A stretch of 64,000 nt of DNA from Streptomyces puniciscabiei (lineage in GTDB: Bacteria; Actinomycetota; Actinomycetes; Streptomycetales; Streptomycetaceae), in assembly GCF_006715785.1 (NCBI RefSeq), contig NZ_VFNX01000001.1:5002001-5066000 (forward strand), written 5' to 3'. How positions within the stretch are numbered: position 1 is the first letter of the stretch; each line of letters begins with the position of its first letter. The notes beneath the pieces were generated by a model. That model did not search any database. It saw nothing but the letters and a program-made list of their open reading frames with translations, and was not told the origin of the DNA. Shown here in pieces: positions 63,894 to 64,000 of this stretch. The translations under genes were made by a program, and so were the position numbers.

Positions 63894-63914
63894 CTTGCAC
63901 TTTTTTTCTGCAAG
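63894..63914. promoter_or_regulatory. MalR operator candidate: CTTGCA/TGCAAG inverted repeat
   Basis: CTTGCA (63894-63899) and TGCAAG (63909-63914) form an inverted repeat around a T-rich 9-bp centre. It lies in the region expected to serve a divergent gene beyond the edge (rightward). The rest of 63797-64000 is an AT-richer promoter region with no gene. Confidence 0.6.
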
Positions 63915-64000
63915 GTCTTTCGCAACGCTTACAACGCTGTTACGTTCCTGGTCGCCCGGCCGCCGCAACGGCGCTGTCGGCAAGACCGCAGGGACGGCGG

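Overview
The window looks like chromosomal DNA from a Streptomyces species. GC is very high, third codon positions are almost always G or C, GTG starts are frequent and leaderless starts are likely in places. Several genes are Streptomyces hallmarks: a bldA-type TTA codon in two genes, an AfsR-like regulator, a GlnA2-type glutamine synthetase with GlnE nearby, NsrR/HmpA, and a MalR-type LacI regulator at the right edge. No tRNA, rRNA, CRISPR array, insertion sequence or prophage was recognised. The only RNA gene found is RNase P RNA (rnpB).

Layout. 0-9 kb: start of a yaaA gene, an RNB ribonuclease, a flavin monooxygenase divergent from its probable TetR regulator, an AraC regulator with an EamA transporter, rnpB (whose 5' end lies inside the EamA gene), a MazG-like protein, DoxX, an NTF2-like protein and an aldo/keto reductase. 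9-20 kb: remnant of an ABC permease, a D-Ala-D-Ala carboxypeptidase, SDR and Gfo/Idh oxidoreductases, a Bcr-type exporter coupled to a serine hydrolase that probably starts at CTG, an Rsm22-like methyltransferase, a TetR regulator, a primase-polymerase-like protein, a lipoprotein, and two adjacent gene ruins (iron permease efeU and a RelE-type toxin). 20-34.6 kb: PhzF, heme oxygenase with a double palindromic operator, methionine aminopeptidase, an MFS protein, a cytoplasmic sialidase coupled to an F420:NADP oxidoreductase, a site-2 protease, an AfsR-like regulator, a DrrAB-type ABC exporter and panB. 34.8-48.2 kb: an exporter with TetR, an EEP-domain protein, another MFS exporter, an S53 protease, the DUF305/DUF3105 pair, the NsrR-HmpA nitric oxide response (a clear NsrR box overlaps the hmp promoter) and glnA2.

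48.2-57.5 kb reads as an accessory block set between glnA2 and the DUF72-glnE-PAP2-malR segment. Its centre is a 1497-residue protein with an N-terminal TIR domain, a CHAT protease-like domain, a STAND/NB-ARC ATPase and seven near-identical 40-residue TPR repeats. The gene carries a TTA codon and is followed by a 176-residue protein of unknown function. I infer a bacterial NLR-like defence or programmed-death protein with two potential effectors. This is the strongest candidate for an undescribed system here. A small secreted protein and a tightly packed phosphoesterase-MFS-TolB-like operon follow.

57.5-64 kb: DUF72 (TTA codon), the glutamine synthetase adenylyltransferase glnE, a PAP2 phosphatase and malR, with CTTGCA operator-like repeats upstream of malR where a divergent maltose-uptake operon would be expected just beyond the edge.
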